From Sphingobacterium kitahiroshimense (lineage in GTDB: Bacteria; Bacteroidota; Bacteroidia; Sphingobacteriales; Sphingobacteriaceae), in contig NZ_JAOQNK010000001.1 of NCBI RefSeq assembly GCF_025961315.1, positions 3,720,001 to 3,784,000 on the forward strand: a DNA stretch of 64,000 nt. Reading direction: 5' to 3'. This document shows, one piece after another, positions 17,263-27,270 of the stretch (position 1 is the first letter of the stretch; the number at the start of each line of letters is the position of its first letter). The translations under genes were made by a program, and so were the position numbers. Below the pieces are notes generated by a model. That model was given only the letters and a program-made list of their open reading frames with translations, searched no databases and had not been told where the DNA came from.

Positions 17263-18498
17263 ATGAACGATTATATTACCAAGATATCCCCAAATAAACC
17301 TGTTTACGATGATAATGATCCCCAGGATGAGTTGATAACCTTAAATATTGGTCCTACACATCCTGCGACTCATGGTGTATTTCAAAACGTAGTCCAAATT
17401 GATGGTGAACGTATTGTTAGCGGTGTTTCAACAATCGGTTATATCCATCGGGCGTTTGAAAAAATTGCTGAACATCGACCATTTTATCAGATTACCCCGC
17501 TCACCGATAGATTGAATTATTGTTCTGCCCCCATTAATAATATGGGCTGGCATATGACCGTTGAGAAGTTATTAAAAATAGAAATTCCAAAGCGTGTCCA
17601 GTATATGCGGGTTATCGTAATGGAATTGGCTCGTATTGCTGACCATATTATCTGTAACGGTATTCTCGGTGTTGATACGGGGGCATTTTCAGGCTTTTTG
17701 TATGTTATGCAGGAGCGGGAGTTTATATATGAAATTTTTGAAGAAATATGTGGAGCCCGTTTAACGACCAACATTGGTCGTATCGGTGGTTTTGAAAGAG
17801 ACTTTAATGCTATTGCATTTGCAAAGATTGAAGAATTTTTAAAAAGATTTCCTCCGGTTCTGACAGAATTTATGGAGCTATTTGACCGAAACCGAATTTT
17901 TATAGAGCGAACATCTGGAATTGCGGCCGTTACGCCGGAAGAAGCTTTAGATTATAGCTGGTCTGGCCCTATTTTACGTGCTACAGGTGTGGATTATGAT
18001 ATTCGTGTTCAAAACCCCTATTGTTCCTATGATGAATTCGATTTTGATATCCCTGTAGGTACAAAAGGAGATGTTTATGATCGCTATATGGTGCGTAATG
18101 AAGAAATGTGGCAATCTTTACGCATTATTGAACAGGCTTTAGCTAAAATAGAGAAAGAACCTAAGGGAGTTTTTCATGCTGATGTACCGGAGTTTTATTT
18201 ACCTCCAAAAGAACAGGTGTACACCAATATGGAAGCATTAATCTATCATTTTAAAATTGTGATGGGAGAAGTCGATACCCCTAAGGCTGAAGTTTACCAT
18301 GCTGTCGAAGGTGCCAATGGAGAATTAGGATTTTACCTGGTGCACGATGGCGGACGTACCCCTTATCGTTTACATTTCAGAAGGCCTTCCTTTGTCAATT
18401 ACCAAATGTTTGCTCCGATGAGTGCAGGAATGTTGCTTTCGGATGCGATTCTTAATATGAGTAGTCTTAACGTTATTGCAGGAGAATTAGATGCTTAG
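17263..18498 (+). CDS. nuoD: NADH-quinone oxidoreductase subunit D
   Basis: The 49-kDa-type subunit D (411 residues), which forms the quinone-binding cavity with NuoB and descends from the large subunit of NiFe hydrogenases. Seen in the sequence: the N-terminal LNIGPTHPATHGVF, GYIHRAFEKIAEHRPFYQ, and the C-terminal GELGFYLVHDGG and APMSAGMLLSDAI. The length matches family members. Its stop overlaps nuoE by 8 nt. Confidence 0.98.
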   Translation: MNDYITKISPNKPVYDDNDPQDELITLNIGPTHPATHGVFQNVVQIDGERIVSGVSTIGYIHRAFEKIAEHRPFYQITPLTDRLNYCSAPINNMGWHMTVEKLLKIEIPKRVQYMRVIVMELARIADHIICNGILGVDTGAFSGFLYVMQEREFIYEIFEEICGARLTTNIGRIGGFERDFNAIAFAKIEEFLKRFPPVLTEFMELFDRNRIFIERTSGIAAVTPEEALDYSWSGPILRATGVDYDIRVQNPYCSYDEFDFDIPVGTKGDVYDRYMVRNEEMWQSLRIIEQALAKIEKEPKGVFHADVPEFYLPPKEQVYTNMEALIYHFKIVMGEVDTPKAEVYHAVEGANGELGFYLVHDGGRTPYRLHFRRPSFVNYQMFAPMSAGMLLSDAILNMSSLNVIAGELDA

Positions 18499-19009
18499 TA
18501 TAAAAAATAATGAATATGTTGAATTTTCTTCAACATTGCTAAATCAATTTGCTGAAGTAGTGGGACGTTTTCCGGAAGGGAGACAAAAATCGGCATTGCT
18601 TCCTATACTGCATTTAGTACAAGCGGAGTTTGGGTGGTTAAGTCCTGATGCTATGGATAAGGTCGCTTATTATTTAAGTATAGAGCCTATCGAAGTTTAT
18701 GAAGTTGCTTCTTTTTATACGATGTATCTATTGCAACCACAGGGGAAATATGTTTTGGAAATATGCAGAACTGGTCCCTGTTGCCTGGTCGGAGCGGAAC
18801 GTATTATGAGCCATCTTGAACATAAATTGGGTGTTAAAGAAGGAGAAGTGACGGCAGATGGATTGTTTTCATGGAGAGGAGTCGAGTGTTTAGCAGCCTG
18901 TGGCTATGGGCCTGTCTTACAGATCGGACCTGAATACACTTTCTACGAAAACTTAACCGAAGATCGTGTTGATCAATTAATAGATGATTTAAGCTCAAAA
19001 ACTAAGTAA
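18491..19009 (+). CDS. nuoE: NADH-quinone oxidoreductase subunit E
   Basis: Subunit E of the NADH-input module (172 residues) with a thioredoxin-like fold and a 2Fe-2S cluster (N1a). The four ligands appear as CRTGPC (first pair, near residue 95) and ECLAACGYGPV (second pair, near 135). It starts within the end of nuoD and stops 1 nt before nuoF. Confidence 0.97.
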   Translation: MLSIKNNEYVEFSSTLLNQFAEVVGRFPEGRQKSALLPILHLVQAEFGWLSPDAMDKVAYYLSIEPIEVYEVASFYTMYLLQPQGKYVLEICRTGPCCLVGAERIMSHLEHKLGVKEGEVTADGLFSWRGVECLAACGYGPVLQIGPEYTFYENLTEDRVDQLIDDLSSKTK

Positions 19010-19010
19010 T

Positions 19011-20366
19011 ATGGCGCGTAAACTTTTGTTAACACATATTGATGTTCCAGGGATTCAAACTTTTGATGTTTATCGTCAACATGGCGGATATCGTGCGGTT
19101 GAAAAAGCACTTAAAACGATGTCCCCTGATGATGTTGTTGAAGAAGTTAAGAAATCAGGTCTTCGTGGAAGAGGAGGAGCTGGTTTTCCTACTGGGATGA
19201 AGTGGAGTTTCTTAGCAAAACCGGAGGGTGTTCCTCGTTATTTAGTGTGTAATGGAGATGAATCTGAACCAGGTACTTTCAAGGATCGTTATTTGATGAC
19301 ACATATTCCTCACGCTTTGTTGGAGGGAATGATCGTCTCTAGCTATGCTTTAGGAGCTAAGACTTCTTATATCTATGTTCGAGGTGAAATGATGCCTCAG
19401 ATCCGTATTCTTGAACGTGCTATTGAGCAGGCGAAAGCTGCAGGTTTTTTGGGTAAGAATATTTTGGGGTCAGGTTATGATTTAGAGATTTATGTACAGC
19501 CGGGAGCTGGAGCTTATATCTGTGGTGAAGAGACTGCCTTATTAGAGTCTTTGGAAGGTAAAAGAGGAAATCCGAGAATAAAGCCCCCTTTTCCCGCTAT
19601 AGCAGGATTATACGGCTGTCCTACAGTAGTCAATAATGTTGAATCGATTGCCGCTACTGTTCCGATTATTAATGATGGTGGAGAAGAATATGCGAAGATC
19701 GGTATAGAGCGGAGTACAGGAACAAAATTAATATCGGCCAGTGGAAATCTAGTAAAGCCAGGTGTATATGAGATTGATTTAGGCTTATCTGTAGAAGAAT
19801 TTATTTATTCAGATGAGTATTGTGGTGGCATCGCAAATGGGAAAAGGTTAAAGGCGGTAGTCCCCGGCGGTTCATCGGTTCCTATTTTACCAACGAATTT
19901 AATTTTAAAAACAGCAAATGGCAATAACCGCTTAATGACTTATGAATCATTGGCTGATGGAGGTTTCCAAACAGGAAGTTCCATGGGATCAGGCGGTTTT
20001 ATTGCTTTCGATGAGGATCAGTGTATTGTGCGCAATACGTGGAATTTTAGTCGTTTTTATCATCACGAGAGTTGTGGACAGTGCTCTCCTTGTAGAGAGG
20101 GAACAGGATGGATGGAGAAAGTGTTGCACAAGATCGAGATGGGACATGGCAATTTATCTGATATTGAATTGCTTTGGGATATACAGAGACGTATTGAAGG
20201 AAATACGATCTGTCCGTTAGGTGATGCTGCGGCATGGCCAGTGGCTGCGGCCATACGACATTTTAGAGATGAGTTTGAATGGCATATCAATCATCCAGAG
20301 GATGCATTGACTCGTAATTTTGGATTGGCGCATTATGCAGATCCTTTAGTACCGATTGTTTCTTAA
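19011..20366 (+). CDS. nuoF: NADH-quinone oxidoreductase subunit F
   Basis: Subunit F (451 residues) binds NADH, FMN and the N3 4Fe-4S cluster and is where electrons enter the complex. Motifs: GLRGRGGAGFPTGMKW near residues 49-64 (NADH/FMN site), GAGAYICGEETALLESLEG near 165-183 (FMN), and the cluster ligands ESCGQCSPCREGTGW near 350 with NTICPLGD near 395. Full length and in the canonical position. Confidence 0.98.
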   Translation: MARKLLLTHIDVPGIQTFDVYRQHGGYRAVEKALKTMSPDDVVEEVKKSGLRGRGGAGFPTGMKWSFLAKPEGVPRYLVCNGDESEPGTFKDRYLMTHIPHALLEGMIVSSYALGAKTSYIYVRGEMMPQIRILERAIEQAKAAGFLGKNILGSGYDLEIYVQPGAGAYICGEETALLESLEGKRGNPRIKPPFPAIAGLYGCPTVVNNVESIAATVPIINDGGEEYAKIGIERSTGTKLISASGNLVKPGVYEIDLGLSVEEFIYSDEYCGGIANGKRLKAVVPGGSSVPILPTNLILKTANGNNRLMTYESLADGGFQTGSSMGSGGFIAFDEDQCIVRNTWNFSRFYHHESCGQCSPCREGTGWMEKVLHKIEMGHGNLSDIELLWDIQRRIEGNTICPLGDAAAWPVAAAIRHFRDEFEWHINHPEDALTRNFGLAHYADPLVPIVS

Positions 20367-20393
20367 TTAGATTGTGATAAACGCGATACGAAG

Positions 20394-21407
20394 ATGGCAG
20401 AAGAGGTTAAATTGAAAGTTATTATAGATGGTATTCCTGTAGAAGTTGCGCCAGGAACAACAATTTTGAATGCAGCACGTGAAATTGGTGGCGATATCGT
20501 TCCCCCAGCAATGTGCTATTATTCTAAGTTGGAAGGTACAGGTGGTAAATGCCGTACCTGCTTAGTGAAAGTTTCGAAGGGATCTGAAAAAGATCCACGT
20601 CCCATGCCTAAGTTGGTCGCCTCCTGCCGTACGACTGTGATGGATGGAATGGAAGTAGAGAACATCACTTCTCCAGATGTTGTGGAAGCAAGAAAAGCGA
20701 TTGTGGAGATGTTGCTGATTAATCACCCTCTAGATTGTCCTGTTTGTGATCAGGCTGGAGAATGTAAATTGCAAGATTTAGGTTTTGAGCACGGCTCTGC
20801 GCAGACGCGATATGAGTTTGATCGAAGAACATTTGAACGTATTGATATAGGAGATAAAATTCAACTGCATATGAATCGATGCATTTTGTGCTATCGATGT
20901 GTGTTTGTTGCAGATCAGATTACTGATAAACGCGTGCACGGTATCATTGGTCGCGGAGATCATTCCGAAATCTCAACTTATATTCAAAATGTTGTAGAGA
21001 ATGATTTTTCAGGAAATGTAATTGACGTTTGTCCTGTAGGGGCTTTAACTGATAAAACATTCCGCTTTAAAAATAGGGTTTGGTTTACAAAACCGGTAGA
21101 TGCTCATCGCGATTGCCCAACGTGTTCGGGCAAGGTGACTTTATGGTACAAAGGACCTGACGTGATACGTGTCACTGCACGCAAAGATGAGTTTGGAGAG
21201 GTAGAAGAATTTATTTGTAATACCTGTCGGTATGATAAAAAAGAAACCATCGACTGGAAGTTAGAGGAACCGACCCCAATTAGTGACCAGTCTGTGATTG
21301 CATCTAATCATTATACACGCTTTAATCCACCAGCTGTTATCAAAATAGATCCTGTACTGCAGGAACAAAATTTAGAACAGTTGGCCAGAACAGAAAAATT
21401 GAAATAA
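20394..21407 (+). CDS. nuoG: NADH-quinone oxidoreductase subunit G, short form
   Basis: A 337-residue NuoG, much shorter than the roughly 700-900 residues of proteobacterial forms, because the molybdopterin-oxidoreductase-like C-terminal domain is absent. It keeps the electron-wire parts: a 2Fe-2S ferredoxin domain (MCYYSKLEG, GGKCRTCL), the His-Cys cluster segment (HPLDCPVCDQAGECKLQD), the 4Fe-4S segment NRCILCYRC with DVCPVGAL, and a further CPTC/CNTC pair near residues 240-275. The frame is intact, so this is the natural short form found in this phylum rather than a truncation. Confidence 0.95.
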   Translation: MAEEVKLKVIIDGIPVEVAPGTTILNAAREIGGDIVPPAMCYYSKLEGTGGKCRTCLVKVSKGSEKDPRPMPKLVASCRTTVMDGMEVENITSPDVVEARKAIVEMLLINHPLDCPVCDQAGECKLQDLGFEHGSAQTRYEFDRRTFERIDIGDKIQLHMNRCILCYRCVFVADQITDKRVHGIIGRGDHSEISTYIQNVVENDFSGNVIDVCPVGALTDKTFRFKNRVWFTKPVDAHRDCPTCSGKVTLWYKGPDVIRVTARKDEFGEVEEFICNTCRYDKKETIDWKLEEPTPISDQSVIASNHYTRFNPPAVIKIDPVLQEQNLEQLARTEKLK

Positions 21408-21408
21408 T

Positions 21409-22449
21409 ATGGAGTTGTCATTTGTCATAGAAAAATTCGTCCTTGTTACTTTGGTTTTTGTGATCACGCTTGTGATTGCGATGTACTCAACATTGGCAGA
21501 ACGTAAGATCGCCGGCTTTATGCAGGATCGTTATGGTCCGGATCGAGCGGGAATATTTGGTTTATTACAACCTTTATGTGATGGTGGTAAGTTTTTCTTT
21601 AAAGAGGAAATAATTCCCGCTGGAGCACACAAAGCCTTGTTTATTCTTGGGCCCACGATCGCTATTATTACTGCCTGCATTAGTTCTGCGGTGATACCTT
21701 GGGGGCAATCGTTAACGATTGGTGATCGCGTTATTTCACTGCAGGTTGCCGATGTCAATGTGGGCATTCTTTATATGTTTGGTGTTATTGCACTTGGTGT
21801 GTATGGTATTATGTTAGGTGGCTGGGCTTCGAATAATAAGTTTTCGCTTATGGGAGCTGTTAGAGCGGCTTCACAAAGTATCAGTTATGAGATTGCTATG
21901 GGGCTTTCAATTATAGCACTTTTGATGGTGACGCAATCGCTATCTTTAAGAGATATCGTTGCCCAGCAATCAGGTTTTTTAAATTGGAACATTTGGGCGC
22001 AACCTTTAGGATTTATCATTTTTATGGTTTGTGCTTTTGCTGAATGTAACCGTGTTCCCTTTGATTTACCAGAATGTGAGACCGAATTGGTCGGAGGTTA
22101 TCATACCGAATATTCTTCCATGAAACTGGGACTGTACATGTTTTCAGAATATATCAATATGTTTGTGTCTTCAGCATTGATGGCCTCGTTATATTTCGGA
22201 GGATATAACTTCCCTTTCATGCACGACTTAGGACTGTCTGAAAATTGGATAACGATTATAGGCGTTCTCGCATTTTTCGTCAAAATATTTGCATTTATCT
22301 TCTTCTTTATGTGGGTGCGTTGGACTTTGCCACGATTCCGATATGATCAACTGATGAATTTAGGGTGGAAAATGCTGATTCCTTTAGCAATTGCAAATAT
22401 TGTGTTGACGGGAATAATTACATTGATTAAGGATACATATTTTTCATAG
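21409..22449 (+). CDS. nuoH: NADH-quinone oxidoreductase subunit H
   Basis: Membrane subunit H (346 residues), which joins the peripheral and membrane arms and lines the quinone entrance. About eight hydrophobic segments are visible, with conserved AERKIAGFMQDRYGPDRAG near residues 30-48, SQSISYEIAMGLS near 154-166 and NRVPFDLPECETELVGGYHTEY (in part) near 208-229. It begins 1 nt after nuoG. Confidence 0.97.
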   Translation: MELSFVIEKFVLVTLVFVITLVIAMYSTLAERKIAGFMQDRYGPDRAGIFGLLQPLCDGGKFFFKEEIIPAGAHKALFILGPTIAIITACISSAVIPWGQSLTIGDRVISLQVADVNVGILYMFGVIALGVYGIMLGGWASNNKFSLMGAVRAASQSISYEIAMGLSIIALLMVTQSLSLRDIVAQQSGFLNWNIWAQPLGFIIFMVCAFAECNRVPFDLPECETELVGGYHTEYSSMKLGLYMFSEYINMFVSSALMASLYFGGYNFPFMHDLGLSENWITIIGVLAFFVKIFAFIFFFMWVRWTLPRFRYDQLMNLGWKMLIPLAIANIVLTGIITLIKDTYFS

Positions 22450-22461
22450 AAAGGAACCGTT

Positions 22462-22974
22462 ATGCAACCATTAAGTAATAGAAAAAAAGTTTTGGCGCAA
22501 CAACCAATGAATTTTATGGAGCGGATCTATTTTCCAGCTATTATAAAAGGTTTGTCCATTACTCTAAAGCATTTTTTTAAGAAAATACCAACTGTTAAAT
22601 ATCCAGAGGAACAGCGTCCTTATTCTAAGAACTTTCGAGGACAACATTCTTTAAAGCGAGATGAAGAGGGACGTGAAAGATGTACAGCATGTGGTTTATG
22701 TGCCCTATCTTGTCCTGCGGAGGCCATTACTATGACTGCTGCCGAGAGAACTAACGAAGAAAAGGATTTGTATCGTGAAGAAAAATATGCCGCCGTGTAT
22801 GAAATTAATATGTTGCGCTGTATTTTTTGTGGTCTATGTGAAGAGGCGTGCCCTAAAGAAGCCATTTATTTGGATGGTCCACATGTTACTGCCGATTATC
22901 TTCGTAAAGATTTTATTTATGGTAAGGATAAATTGGTAGAGCCAAAATTTGATATTACAAAATTGAATAGTTAA
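22462..22974 (+). CDS. nuoI: NADH-quinone oxidoreductase subunit I
   Basis: Subunit I (170 residues) carries the two 4Fe-4S clusters N6a and N6b that deliver electrons to N2. Both ferredoxin motifs are complete: CTACGLCALSCPAEAI near residues 71-86 and CIFCGLCEEACPKEAI near 117-132. It lies 12 nt after nuoH. Confidence 0.98.
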   Translation: MQPLSNRKKVLAQQPMNFMERIYFPAIIKGLSITLKHFFKKIPTVKYPEEQRPYSKNFRGQHSLKRDEEGRERCTACGLCALSCPAEAITMTAAERTNEEKDLYREEKYAAVYEINMLRCIFCGLCEEACPKEAIYLDGPHVTADYLRKDFIYGKDKLVEPKFDITKLNS

Positions 22975-22984
22975 CCACAAACCT

Positions 22985-23482
22985 ATGACTGTTTTTTATT
23001 TAGTTGCTTTCTTATCGATTTTTTTCGCGCTGATGACCATCTTCACGAAAAATCCTGTGCATAGTGTTTTATATCTTGTGATTACGTTTTTCACGTTTAC
23101 CATTCATTATATTTTACTTAATGCACAATTCCTTGCTGCGGTTAATTTTATCGTCTATATGGGGGCTATTATGGTTCTCTTTCTATTCGTGTTGATGTTA
23201 CTGAATCTGAATAAGGATACGGAACCCATGAAATCAAATCTTGTAAAAATGATGGGTGTTATTGCAGGTTGTTGTCTTGTTGTTGTTCTTTTTGGTGCAT
23301 TACGAGTTTTTGACATCTCCAATCCATTGGTCGCTAAAGATCCTGATATTGGGCTAGTGAAAAATTTGGGAAAAGTATTATTTAAAGAGTTTTTGCTCCC
23401 GTTTGAATTGTCTTCAATTCTTTTGTTAACGGCTATTATTGGAGCAGTATTATTGGGGAAAAAAGAACCAAAAAAAATATAA
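22985..23482 (+). CDS. nuoJ: NADH-quinone oxidoreductase subunit J
   Basis: Membrane subunit J (165 residues) with five hydrophobic segments and the family motif NFIVYMGAIMVLFLFVLMLL (key part) in helix 3, which contains the pi-bulge region of this subunit. It starts 10 nt after nuoI and its stop overlaps the nuoK start by 1 nt. Confidence 0.95.
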   Translation: MTVFYLVAFLSIFFALMTIFTKNPVHSVLYLVITFFTFTIHYILLNAQFLAAVNFIVYMGAIMVLFLFVLMLLNLNKDTEPMKSNLVKMMGVIAGCCLVVVLFGALRVFDISNPLVAKDPDIGLVKNLGKVLFKEFLLPFELSSILLLTAIIGAVLLGKKEPKKI

Positions 23483-23811
23483 TGGAAACAGCAGTTCAAC
23501 AATTACAAGGTGTTCCTATAAATCATTATTTGATTTTTTGTGGATTGATTTTCGCCATTGGCGTGATCGGAGTATTGATACGTCGTAATGTTATCATTAT
23601 GATGATGTCAATTGAATTGATGTTAAATGCAGTAAATCTCTTATTAGCGGCATTCTCTGTTCATCATGGTGATGCTTCGGGACAGGTTTTTGTATTTTTT
23701 ATTATGGCTCTGGCAGCAGCCGAAGTGGCGGTGGGTCTAGCTATTATTATTATGGTGTATCGCAATACGAAGTCGATAGACATTGAATCACTACATAAAC
23801 TTCGTTGGTAA
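23482..23811 (+). CDS. nuoK: NADH-quinone oxidoreductase subunit K
   Basis: Membrane subunit K (109 residues), three helices, MrpC-like. The membrane glutamates needed for proton transfer are present in SIELMLNAVNLLL (helix 2) and AAAEVAVGLAIII (helix 3). It overlaps nuoJ by one base and precedes nuoL by 32 nt. Confidence 0.97.
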   Translation: METAVQQLQGVPINHYLIFCGLIFAIGVIGVLIRRNVIIMMMSIELMLNAVNLLLAAFSVHHGDASGQVFVFFIMALAAAEVAVGLAIIIMVYRNTKSIDIESLHKLRW

Positions 23812-23843
23812 TTTAAAGCATTAAAAAAAGAAAGATATTAGCT

Positions 23844-25763
23844 ATGCGTGATTTAATTTGGTTAATTCCTTTATTGCCGTTGATTGGTTTTGTCATCAAT
23901 GGAATAGGACGACAGGTGCTTTCAAAAAGTTTAGTTGGATTTATCGGTAGCGGTACCGTATTTATTTCGTTTTTATTGAGCTGTACTCTTTTTGTATCCA
24001 TTTATGAGGCGCGTGCACTTGGTGAAACAGGTAGGATTAGCCAACATATTTTTGATTGGATTAAAATCGGGAATTTGGAAGTCTCACTTTCCTTTTTAGT
24101 GGATCCTCTAAGTGCGATTATGTTATTAGTAGTAACAGGAATTGGCTTTTTGATACATATCTATTCGATAAGTTATATGCAACATGATGGAGGATTTGCA
24201 AAGTATTTTGCTTATTTAAATCTCTTTATCTTTTTCATGTTGATCTTAGTCATGGGATCCAATTATTTGGTCATGTTTATTGGTTGGGAAGGTGTTGGAC
24301 TTTGTTCTTATTTACTGATCGGGTTTTGGTATAAAAACAGTGATTATGGTGCCGCGGCTAAGAAAGCATTTGTGATGAATCGTATCGGAGATTTAGGCTT
24401 CCTAATTGCGATCTTTTTTATCTTAAATACTTTTGGATCCTTGGAATTTTCCACCGTGTTTGAGTCAGCAAAAAGTTTCCCAATAGGAGATGTGACGATC
24501 TTAACGATTACGCTATTACTCTTTGTAGCAGCAACCGGTAAATCGGCTCAGATTCCTTTATTTACCTGGTTGCCCGATGCGATGGCTGGTCCAACTCCCG
24601 TTTCTGCTTTAATACACGCAGCAACGATGGTAACTGCAGGGATTTACATGATTGCCCGTTCAAATATTTTATTTGTATTATCTCCTTTGACGCTTCAGAT
24701 CATTGCGATAATCGGCGTTTGTACCGCTCTATTTGCAGCAGCAACTGCACTGACACAGAATGATATTAAAAAAGTATTAGCCTATTCTACAGTATCCCAA
24801 TTGGGTTATATGTTCTTGGGATTAGGAGTTGGTGCATTTACGGGTGCCTTCTTTCATGTTTTAACACATGCCTTTTTTAAGGCTTTACTATTCTTGGGTG
24901 CGGGCTCTGTGATACATGGCATGAGTGATGAGCAAGACATGCGAAAAATGGGAGGTCTTAAAAAGGCTTTACCCATCACGTATATGACCATGCTGATCGG
25001 TACCATTGCCATTTCAGGTATACCTCCATTTTCAGGTTTTTTCTCTAAAGATGAAATTTTAGCACATGCTTTTGCTGCTAATCCAGTTTACTGGGTACTA
25101 GGGTTTATCGGTGCTTTGATGACATCTTTTTATATGTTTAGGTTGATTTATTTGACTTTCTTTGGCTCTTTTAGAGGAACAGAAGAGCAAAAGCACCATC
25201 TCCACGAATCCCCTAAATCAATGACTTTGCCATTAATTGTTTTAGCCATATTAGCTATCTTCGGTGGTGTGCTTAATCTTCCTGAGGTATTAGGAGGTCA
25301 AACTTGGCTAGCAACATTTCTGTCTCCTGTCTTTGCTGATGGAGCAAGTTTGCAACATATTCATACAATAACTCACAGTACTGAATATATGTTGATGGGA
25401 GTTTCTGTTGTGGGGGTTTTGGTCATGGCATTTGTTGCCTATAACAAATATGTGAAACAGGGATCGGTGCCTGAACATAACCAGGTGACCAGAACAGGTC
25501 TTGCAAAACTTTCTTACCATAAGTTTTATGTGGATGAGATTTATGAATTATTAATTATAAAACCGATTAATTGGCTTTCCGTATTTCTAGCAAGAATAGT
25601 TGATGGCTTAGGAATAGACGGTTTAGTCAATGGAATTGGTAAATCGTCCTTTATGACTGGAAAAGGAGTTCGCCTTTTACAAAGTGGAAATGTAGGTTTC
25701 TATCTTTTACTGATGGTCGTTGGAGCGATAGCCATCTTTTTATACGGTTTATTGAGTTTTTAA
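23844..25763 (+). CDS. nuoL: NADH-quinone oxidoreductase subunit L
   Basis: Antiporter-like distal subunit L (639 residues), with many membrane helices and the C-terminal extension expected to run along the membrane arm. Family landmarks include MFIGWEGVGLCSYLLIGFW near residues 144-162 with the key glutamate, TWLPDAMAGPTPVSALIHAATMV (in part) near 247, and HALLFLGAGS-type KALLFLGAGSV near 347. The length is normal. It is followed by nuoM after 25 nt. Confidence 0.98.
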   Translation: MRDLIWLIPLLPLIGFVINGIGRQVLSKSLVGFIGSGTVFISFLLSCTLFVSIYEARALGETGRISQHIFDWIKIGNLEVSLSFLVDPLSAIMLLVVTGIGFLIHIYSISYMQHDGGFAKYFAYLNLFIFFMLILVMGSNYLVMFIGWEGVGLCSYLLIGFWYKNSDYGAAAKKAFVMNRIGDLGFLIAIFFILNTFGSLEFSTVFESAKSFPIGDVTILTITLLLFVAATGKSAQIPLFTWLPDAMAGPTPVSALIHAATMVTAGIYMIARSNILFVLSPLTLQIIAIIGVCTALFAAATALTQNDIKKVLAYSTVSQLGYMFLGLGVGAFTGAFFHVLTHAFFKALLFLGAGSVIHGMSDEQDMRKMGGLKKALPITYMTMLIGTIAISGIPPFSGFFSKDEILAHAFAANPVYWVLGFIGALMTSFYMFRLIYLTFFGSFRGTEEQKHHLHESPKSMTLPLIVLAILAIFGGVLNLPEVLGGQTWLATFLSPVFADGASLQHIHTITHSTEYMLMGVSVVGVLVMAFVAYNKYVKQGSVPEHNQVTRTGLAKLSYHKFYVDEIYELLIIKPINWLSVFLARIVDGLGIDGLVNGIGKSSFMTGKGVRLLQSGNVGFYLLLMVVGAIAIFLYGLLSF

Positions 25764-25788
25764 CATTGTAATAGCTATTTGATCATCA

Positions 25789-27234
25789 ATGGATAACCTA
25801 TTTTTACTTATTCTAACTCCTATTATCGGTGCTATTTTTTTGTCCTTTGTATGTGAACATACACTAGCGAAAAGAGGGGCACTGGTACTGTCTTTGATTA
25901 CGCTGGGTCTGACTATTCCTTTTATCTGTCAATTCAATCCTGAAGGCGACTTTAATTATGAACAGTCTTATCCTTGGATAACTGCTTTTGGTGTTAACTT
26001 CCATATTGGGGTTGATGGTATTAGCTTGCCTTTGTTAGTCCTGACTAATTTTTTAGTGCCACTCATTGTTCTCACAACTTTTAAGAAAGCCTTTAAAGGC
26101 AATTTCTATGCTTTAATGTTTTTTATGCAAAGTGGTTTGATGTTGGTTTTTTCTGCTATGGATGCTTTCACATTTTATGTGGGCTGGGAAGTTGCATTGA
26201 TTCCGATCTATTTTATATGTGCTCTTTGGGGAGACGGTGACCGTATCCGGGTCAATTTGAAATTCTTTATCTATACTTTCTTTGGCAGTTTATTGATGCT
26301 GGTTGCGATTTTATATCTACACCAGCAAGTCGCGACTAATGATTTTGAATGGCATTCATTTGTTTCCCTAGATTTAGAAGCATCTACACAACGGTGGATA
26401 TTTTGGGCTTTCTTTATTGCTTTTGCAATAAAAATTCCAATTTTCCCTTTTCATACATGGCAACCATCAACGTATACACATGCTCCTGCGGCGGGAACGA
26501 TGCTTTTGGCCGGAATTATGTTAAAAATGGGTGTCTATGGTTTAATGCGCTGGCTTTTGCCTGTTGTACCTGAAGCGGTTGCTATATACGGTCAGCTTGC
26601 TATGATTTTATGTGTTTTTGCAGTTGTGTACGCGTCGATTATTGCGATACAGCAACAAGATTCGAAACGACTTATTGCTTATTCTTCTATTGCTCACGTT
26701 GGACTAATTAGTGCTGGGGTATTTACTTGGAATGTCACCGGAATGAGTGGTGCCATGATCCAAATGATCAACCATGGAGTTTCTGTTGTCGGATTATTTT
26801 TTGTACTGGATATTATTCAGGATCGTACCGGATCAAGAGATTTACGAGAATTGGGCGGTATAGCTAAGAAAGCGCCGCGCTTAGCCATCGTATTTTTAAT
26901 TATTATCATGGGAGCTATCGGTTTACCATTGACAAATGGTTTTATTGGAGAGTTTTTGCTTTTGAAGGGGATCTATGAATATAGTGTTTGGTTTGCTGTT
27001 TTTGGTGGATTGACACTAATTCTTGGAGCTGTTTACATGCTTCGTTTATATCAAAAAACAATGCTTGGCACCACGTCCGAAAGAACAGCGCATTTTGTTG
27101 ATATTTCTGGTGTCGAATTGTATACTTTGATCATCATTTCAGCAGTGATTATTTATTTAGGAATTTTTCCAAACAGCTTATTGCATATTTCTTCAGCGTC
27201 TGTATCCGTTTTGGCTACGTTTCTAGGGAGATAA
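25789..27234 (+). CDS. nuoM: NADH-quinone oxidoreductase subunit M
   Basis: Antiporter-like subunit M (481 residues). It shows the conserved VGWEVALIPIYF near residues 125-136 with the essential glutamate, FPFHTWQPSTYTHAPAAGTMLL (in part) near 223-244, and a downstream lysine-bearing AYSSIAHVG. It starts 25 nt after nuoL and ends 36 nt before nuoN. Confidence 0.98.
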   Translation: MDNLFLLILTPIIGAIFLSFVCEHTLAKRGALVLSLITLGLTIPFICQFNPEGDFNYEQSYPWITAFGVNFHIGVDGISLPLLVLTNFLVPLIVLTTFKKAFKGNFYALMFFMQSGLMLVFSAMDAFTFYVGWEVALIPIYFICALWGDGDRIRVNLKFFIYTFFGSLLMLVAILYLHQQVATNDFEWHSFVSLDLEASTQRWIFWAFFIAFAIKIPIFPFHTWQPSTYTHAPAAGTMLLAGIMLKMGVYGLMRWLLPVVPEAVAIYGQLAMILCVFAVVYASIIAIQQQDSKRLIAYSSIAHVGLISAGVFTWNVTGMSGAMIQMINHGVSVVGLFFVLDIIQDRTGSRDLRELGGIAKKAPRLAIVFLIIIMGAIGLPLTNGFIGEFLLLKGIYEYSVWFAVFGGLTLILGAVYMLRLYQKTMLGTTSERTAHFVDISGVELYTLIIISAVIIYLGIFPNSLLHISSASVSVLATFLGR

Positions 27235-27270
27235 TTTTAGACTTAAACTTTACGAATAATAGATTCGATT

